Source: Ottelia alismoides
Taxonomy: Eukaryota; Streptophyta; Magnoliopsida; Alismatales; Hydrocharitaceae
Direction: 5' to 3'
NCBI GenBank assembly: GCA_037367405.1
Contig: JAZKJV010008267.1
Span: 186,001-250,000, forward strand
DNA length: 64,000 nt
Shown here: piece by piece, positions 59,458 through 64,000 of the stretch
How positions within the stretch are numbered: the stretch's first letter is position 1
Layout of the letters: every line of letters begins with the position of its first letter
Program-made: the position numbers and the translations under genes
The notes under the pieces: model-generated
What the model saw: only the letters and a program-made list of their open reading frames with translations
Database searches by the model: none
What the model was told of the DNA's origin: nothing

Positions 59458-61098
59458 TCAATTGGAAGGGTGGTGCAAGCGTGCACCACCTCCCTTCCTG
59501 CACCTGGTCTTCTCACGAGCCACGTCCCTCCATGACTTGGTCTTCAACGTGAAAAGTGGAGCTTCTTCGTCAGCTCCCATTTTCGGTGTATCCCTCCTGG
59601 ATACATCAGCTCCATTGCTGGTGTGTGGACGCTCCAGCTCCACATGTGGAGTACTCACCTCCACGCTTGCTCGTTGCCGATCCCGATCGTTCCCTGTAGA
59701 CATCCCCGCATACTGGGAAATGAGCACCTCCTGCGCTCCGAGCATCTTCGATATCTTGCCTCCTGCAAGATCGTTGGTGGTGTGGTTCGTCACCACTCCA
59801 CTCCCACGGACGTTCAACTCCTTGTCCATGCTGCATCGCCCTCCTGAGCTCTGCATCGGCTTCTCATGCACGGATCTTCTTCCATCCGCGGCTTCGGTTG
59901 TGTGCCTCCATTGCACACCTTGGTGCTCCGCACGCACCTGCGCACTTCTGTGCATCCTCGATCGAGCCTTGGTGCCTCCAAAGCTCTTTGTTGTGGAGTT
60001 CCCTCCCTCCACCGAATTCGAAGCTACAGCTCGAAGTGTTGTGAGGCGTACCTTGCGCATAGCACCGATTGCTCCCAAGCGTACCTCACCTTCTTCTTCA
60101 TCCTCCTCGTCTGTACGAAGAGAGTTCAGCTTCTCCTTCTTTGGGCACTCCCGCGCCCGATGCGGACCATCGCATATGAAGCATCCCTTGCTCCTCGTTT
60201 GCTCCTTCTTCTTGGAGTACTCCCGTTCCTCCGTTGGTGGATCGTGGGCAACGCCTTTGCTCTTGTCCTTCGGCCGCGCCTTCTGCTTGCTGGTGAACTC
60301 CTTCTCTTCAGCGTTGTAGCCTGGTTGAGTCGCCCCATAATCGACCAACGCATCTGCCACCACGATCGCTGAATTCAGGTCCTTCACGCCCTGCCTCCGC
60401 AGTTCGGCTTGCGCCCAGCTTTGCAACCCGATCGTGAAATTGAACAGCTTGTCCTCCTCTGACATGCCCTTGATGTCCAGCAGCAAGGATGTAAACTGCT
60501 TCACGTACTCACGAACAGTGCCTGTCTGCTTCAGGCGTCGAAGAGTCTCCCGTGCAATCCACGCAGTGTTCTTCGGCAGGAACTGCGCCTTCAGTTCCGT
60601 GACTAGATCATCCCATCTGGATATCTTCGGTCTTGCCTCATCTGCTGCACGACTCCTCCACCATAGCTTGGCGTCGCTTGACATGTACATCGATGCCAAG
60701 CCGACCTTCTCGGCTTCCCTCGTCTTGGTCGCCTCGAAGTAAACTTCCATGTCCCATAGGAAGTTCTCCAAATCCTTGGCACTCCGCGTACCTGTAAAGG
60801 GTTTGGGTTCGGGTACCTTGCGTCGTTGCACCTCCATGGAGCCTCCGTTGTTCGCCAATGCCTTCTTGATGAGGGAGATCTCGTTGCGTAGATCCTCCAT
60901 CACCGTGTTGAATGCCTCCAGCTTGTCCTCCAAGGACTTGATCTGCTCCGCTGAACGTTGGGTCTCGTCCCCAACATCCGATCCTTCTGAAGAGCGATCC
61001 TCCAAGACGGCGATGCGATGAGCATGAGTCCCAATGGTGGACTCCACTTCTACCATCGCCTGCTCCAATGCTGCTACGCGATCGGTAACGCCCACCAT
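59458..61098 (-). CDS. gag: Retrotransposon gag protein of the TR-GAG element
   Basis: A frame of 546 codons from ATG 61098 without any lesion. The N-terminal 85 residues form a heptad-like acidic coiled coil (VAALEQAMVEVESTI, IKSLEDKLEAFN). The retrotransposon gag core follows at about 110-250 (FLWDMEVYFEATKTREAEKV, RWDDLVTELKAQFLPKNTAW, GTVREYVKQFTSLLLDI). A CCHC-type zinc knuckle sits at about 306-318 (CFICDGPHRAREC). In complete gypsy elements a protease follows; here about 200 basic residues with no known domain run to the stop. Gag would form particles and bind RNA. Reverse transcription must be supplied by another element. The frame is also open upstream of the ATG into the PBS. Confidence 0.88.
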   Translation of the reverse strand: MVGVTDRVAALEQAMVEVESTIGTHAHRIAVLEDRSSEGSDVGDETQRSAEQIKSLEDKLEAFNTVMEDLRNEISLIKKALANNGGSMEVQRRKVPEPKPFTGTRSAKDLENFLWDMEVYFEATKTREAEKVGLASMYMSSDAKLWWRSRAADEARPKISRWDDLVTELKAQFLPKNTAWIARETLRRLKQTGTVREYVKQFTSLLLDIKGMSEEDKLFNFTIGLQSWAQAELRRQGVKDLNSAIVVADALVDYGATQPGYNAEEKEFTSKQKARPKDKSKGVAHDPPTEEREYSKKKEQTRSKGCFICDGPHRARECPKKEKLNSLRTDEEDEEEGEVRLGAIGAMRKVRLTTLRAVASNSVEGGNSTTKSFGGTKARSRMHRSAQVRAEHQGVQWRHTTEAADGRRSVHEKPMQSSGGRCSMDKELNVRGSGVVTNHTTNDLAGGKISKMLGAQEVLISQYAGMSTGNDRDRQRASVEVSTPHVELERPHTSNGADVSRRDTPKMGADEEAPLFTLKTKSWRDVAREKTRCRKGGGARLHHPSN

Positions 61099-61208
61099 CT
61101 TCGCTCCGCTGGTTGAAGATGTACTTGCACCAACAAGTATCCTAGTTCCCGCGATCGTCTGCACCAACAGCCGCTCGTAGCTTTTGCCCACTTCTTGGCA
61201 CCAACCAA

Positions 61209-61220
61209 GCTCTGATACCA
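61209..61220 (-). other. Primer-binding site of the TR-GAG element
   Basis: Plus strand GCTCTGATACCA equals the 3' end of initiator tRNA-Met. It lies two bases from the LTR at 61223. Confidence 0.88.
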
Positions 61221-61222
61221 AT

Positions 61223-62425
61223 TGTCACAGGGTCAAAATCCCGCTACCGATTTCGACCGATCCTGTGCGGCGTTAGCTAACCCGTAGCTAACCAGCCTTC
61301 CCGAGTAGAGCGGTCACGGACGCGCCCCAACTCTTCTCGATACTCCTGCTTGCTAGCGCACCGACGCCTCCAACACAAACACGAGCACGAACTCCGGATC
61401 GCTCAAGAACACTCTCAAGAACACGCTCAAGAACGCTCAAGAACACGACCACACGATCACACAAGCACGGGCACAAAGCTCTTCTCTTATTAGAAGGGGA
61501 ACTCTCTCTCTGGAGTGGGTGACACTCTACACTTGTGTTGTGTTGTGTTTACAAATGAGCCACCACCTCTCCTTTTATACAAGACTCAAGGCAACCCAAG
61601 GGACACTCATTATTACATCTACAATAATGACACATAAAGACACAAGAGACCCTTCGAGTTCTTTGGCAACCCTTCGCGTTCCTCAGCAACTCTCCGTCTG
61701 CTCGTCTCTTCGACTCCCTTGTTGTCCTTTCGTCTTCCCGCACAGTCGACGCCCAGTCAACCGTCCAGTCACCAACACGCATGCGCTCCAACGCCCTGCT
61801 GATGCAACTTTGCCATAATTCACCAAGTGCCACCGAACACTTGGTCTTGTGCCATAAGGGAACCCGCGGCCTCCAGACCCTCGTGCGGTAAACCCTTCCT
61901 TAGCGTTCTGCATGCTAAGGGGAAGTCCTCCAGAACTTCGCTATCGTGGCCTCCAGACCACTGTCGTACGCGTACTACCGAGTATGCTCGACAATGCTCG
62001 TACTCAGCACCTGCAACGCTCCATGCCTCCTTGGACCGCCACGCATCAATACCGATACCGTGCGCCTTCGTGCGTACGCCTATGTGACCGTACCGCATTG
62101 CTCCTCGATGCGTACTACTTCACTACGTACTGCCCCTCTGCGCCCGCGTACGTATCGCTACGTGCATCCACCGTCATGTCCTGCACTGCTGTCTGTACTT
62201 GCTGCTCGCACTGCTACTAGCACCACAACACTCTGCTACCGAGCTAGTGTCCTGCGTGACGCTTCTCCATCACGTACGGTAGAGCCTCCAGACTCTCATG
62301 GATAACCTCCCTGATATCCATGCATTTTGGACTCCTCCTGAAGTCCTAGCTCCATCGATCATTCTCGAGCATCCGCTACCGTGTCTGCACGATCATTCTC
62401 GATCACGGAATTTGGGGGTGTGACA
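61223..62425 (-). repeat. 5' LTR of the TR-GAG element
   Basis: 1203 bp, near-identical to 58153-59355. The adjacent PBS fixes orientation. Confidence 0.93.
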
Positions 62426-63325
62426 GTTGGTATATTCTTAGCAGCCTTCGATCCTAAGGATGAGGCTGCTCATTCCCAGATTCTAACAGATGCCACTATT
62501 CCTCCCATGGAGAAAGCGTTCCGCAGGCTCAGTAGGATCACTGTCTCATCCACTACTTCCAGTCAAACTTCTTAAGCGATGGCTGCCTCCTGAGGTCGAG
62601 GAGGCTCTTCTTAGTTTCGTGGATGCGGACCTTGTGGCAGAGGAGATCGTATTCGTCAGCCCTGTACTTACTGCCATCGTCTTGGACATACAAAGGATAC
62701 ATGCTATTCCAAGCATGGATTTCCTGCTTCTGCTCGAGTAGCTGAGCTGGTTGACCCCCCGAGTGCTTCCTCTTTAGATCAGAGATTTGATGACCTTATA
62801 GCACGATTGAGGGGCATTATACCTCCTGCCAGTCCCAATACTTCTTCATCGATCTCTGGGGGTCATTCAGATGTGGCTACTTCAGTATCTTCTAGCACCT
62901 CTGGTAGTACTTATGCACTTACTAGCTGTAGTGGATCTGATGGTATAGAATGGATTATGGACTCTGGTGATACACATCACTTGTGTGGAGACAGAGGTCA
63001 ACTTACATCATACAAACAGGTTCATCCAGGATGGACTGTGGTTATAGCAGATGGGACTCATTTCCCGATCACTGGACACGGGGAGATTAACCTGACAACT
63101 TCTATGCGTCTGCATAATGTGTTGCATGCACCTGACTTTTCTATGAATTTGTTATCTATTAGTCAGATTACAAAAAATCTACATTGTCGAGCTATTTTTG
63201 ACCCATCTTCTCTTGTATTTCAGGACATCCTTACGGGCAAGGTGATTGGGTGTGGCCGTGAGCAGGGCGGTCTCTATTGCTTGGTTCGAACCCCTTATGC
63301 TAGCATTTCCTCTCATTCTGTTTGA
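62426..63325 (+). pseudogene. Copia D gag end and protease
   Basis: It resumes after the gypsy insertion. A CCHC knuckle (CTYCHRLGHTKDTC, about 62664-62705) is followed, in another frame, by protease with WIMDSGDTHHLCG (about 62950), VIADGTHFPITGHG and VLHAPDFSMNLLSISQI. Several stops and shifts lie before 62800. The stretch from 62807 to 63325 is open. Confidence 0.82.
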
Positions 63326-64000
63326 CCTGACTCACCCTTTACGTGGCACATGCACTTTGGTCATCTCCCGCTCCAGAAAATATGTCGTGTTCTGTCTCAG
63401 ATTTCTCCTCACTCGTCCTTTCATTGTGAGGCATGTCAATTGGGAAAGCATCATCGGTCTGCCTTCCCCAGTCGTCAGAGTCGGAGCAGTAGCTCCATTT
63501 TTGAGTTATTTCATATAGATATTTGGGGTCCCAGTCGTGTTCCTGATCATCATGGCACATATTTTATCTTCTTGTTGTTGATGATTTCTCTCATTTGTCT
63601 TAGGTCTTTTTATTGAAGAATAAATCTGAAGCTGGAGATGTTATCAAGAACTTTATCAATGAAGTATAAAATGTGTTTTCTTCTTCTGTGAAATTTATGC
63701 TAACTGATAATGCTTTGGAATTATGTACCCATACTCTTTCCAATTACTTTTCAACTCGTGATATTATTCATCAAACATCGTGTGCCTATACTTCCTAGCA
63801 AAATGGTGTTGCAGAGAGGAAACATCGCCATTTGCTTGATGTTACCAGAACTCTTCTCATTTAGAGTCGTGCTCCACATTCTTTTTTTGGGTGATACTGT
63901 TCTTACGACATGCTATCTTATTAATCGCATGCCCTCGTCGGTCTTGGGTGAGGAAATTCCTTTCTCTCTTGCTTTTCTTAAAAAAGAATTGTTCTCCCTT
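63326..64000 (+). pseudogene. Copia D integrase, cut by window end
   Basis: WHMHFGH and CEACQLGKHHRSAFPS (pre-integrase and zinc-binding box) are followed by FHIDIWGPSRVPDHHGTYF, DDFSHLSWVFLLKNKSEA, LTDNALEL and QNGVAERKHRHLL, the D-D-E integrase core. Stops at 63613, 63667 and 63796 and a frameshift near 63570 show decay. Confidence 0.85.

Larger units (their letters stand above)
58153..62425 (-). mobile_element. Gag-only gypsy element (TR-GAG), young and structurally complete
   Basis: Two 1203-bp LTRs (58153-59355, 61223-62425) start TGTCACA and end TGTGACA. Perfect GTTGG target duplications lie at 58148-58152 and 62426-62430. On the minus strand a PBS for initiator tRNA-Met (complement of GCTCTGATACCA, 61209-61220) follows the 5' LTR, then one gag frame, then a PPT (minus GGTGGGGGAGGC, about 59358-59370). 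No protease or polymerase is present. This is the definition of a terminal-repeat retrotransposon with GAG domain. It interrupts gag of Copia D. Confidence 0.93.
57086..64000 (+). mobile_element. Copia element D (runs past the window end), with a gypsy insertion
   Basis: An LTR of about 146 bp ends at 57231 and is followed by a PBS (TGGTATTAGAGC). Then come a leader, gag, a 4.3-kb gypsy insertion, the rest of gag, protease and integrase up to the window edge. Stops and frameshifts show it is dead. It abuts element C directly. Confidence 0.82.

Noticed and set aside
59462..60319. 285-residue plus-strand frame
   Set aside because: It is the antisense shadow of the intact gag of the TR-GAG element, which has a CCHC knuckle and gag motifs on the minus strand.

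Overview
This is a nuclear segment of a flowering-plant genome, dense in transposable elements. A monocot is likely but not proven: the one recognisable cellular gene, an auxin response factor, has a very GC-rich first exon followed by an AT-richer second exon, a gradient typical of monocot genes. Nothing bacterial, viral, organellar or CRISPR-like is visible. Most of the 64 kb is nested retrotransposons, MITE-like hairpin elements and their decayed remains. Two pieces of host genes lie between them.

Layout. 1-9936: a young gag-only Ty3/gypsy element on the minus strand. It has 3.65-kb LTRs, a tRNA-Asp primer site and an unusual array of polypurine-tract-like hairpins, and it sits inside an older LTR of the same family (9937-11347). 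11348-11534: a diverged copy of the ARF gene's 3' flank. 11535-14202: a cluster of seven hairpin MITE-like units separated by dinucleotide microsatellites. 15351-16167: a hAT-type MITE. 16557-22100: the ARF17-like gene (two coding exons, miR160 site, probable downstream 3' exon; a TIR element and a possible SINE lie between them). 22.9-23.8 kb: a copy of the promoter and first intron of the next gene. 23.85-26 kb: a decayed gypsy element. 30.2-30.9 kb: a decayed Myb/SANT-like ORF. 31.7-35 kb: 5' region and first coding exon of an unrecognised host gene.

35979-45349 is a Copia element (A). It contains a younger Copia (B, 37121-42138) inserted in its gag and a LINE (44086-45100) inserted in its RNase H region. 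45.4-48.5 kb is another Copia relic carrying a LINE (47159-48164). 49-51.2 kb holds LTR-like sequence and an RTE-type LINE tail. 52.6-53.0 kb is an L1-type fragment cut by Copia C (53026-57085, minus). Copia D (57086 to the window end, plus) is interrupted by a gag-only gypsy element (58153-62425) with near-identical 1203-bp LTRs.

Target-site duplications date several insertions relative to each other: B into A, a LINE into A, and the gag-only gypsy into D. The host content is one auxin-signalling repressor-class transcription factor plus the start of a second gene. Both show partial duplicates nearby, suggesting an old local duplication later broken up by transposons. All homology statements rest on motif recognition by eye; no database search was run.
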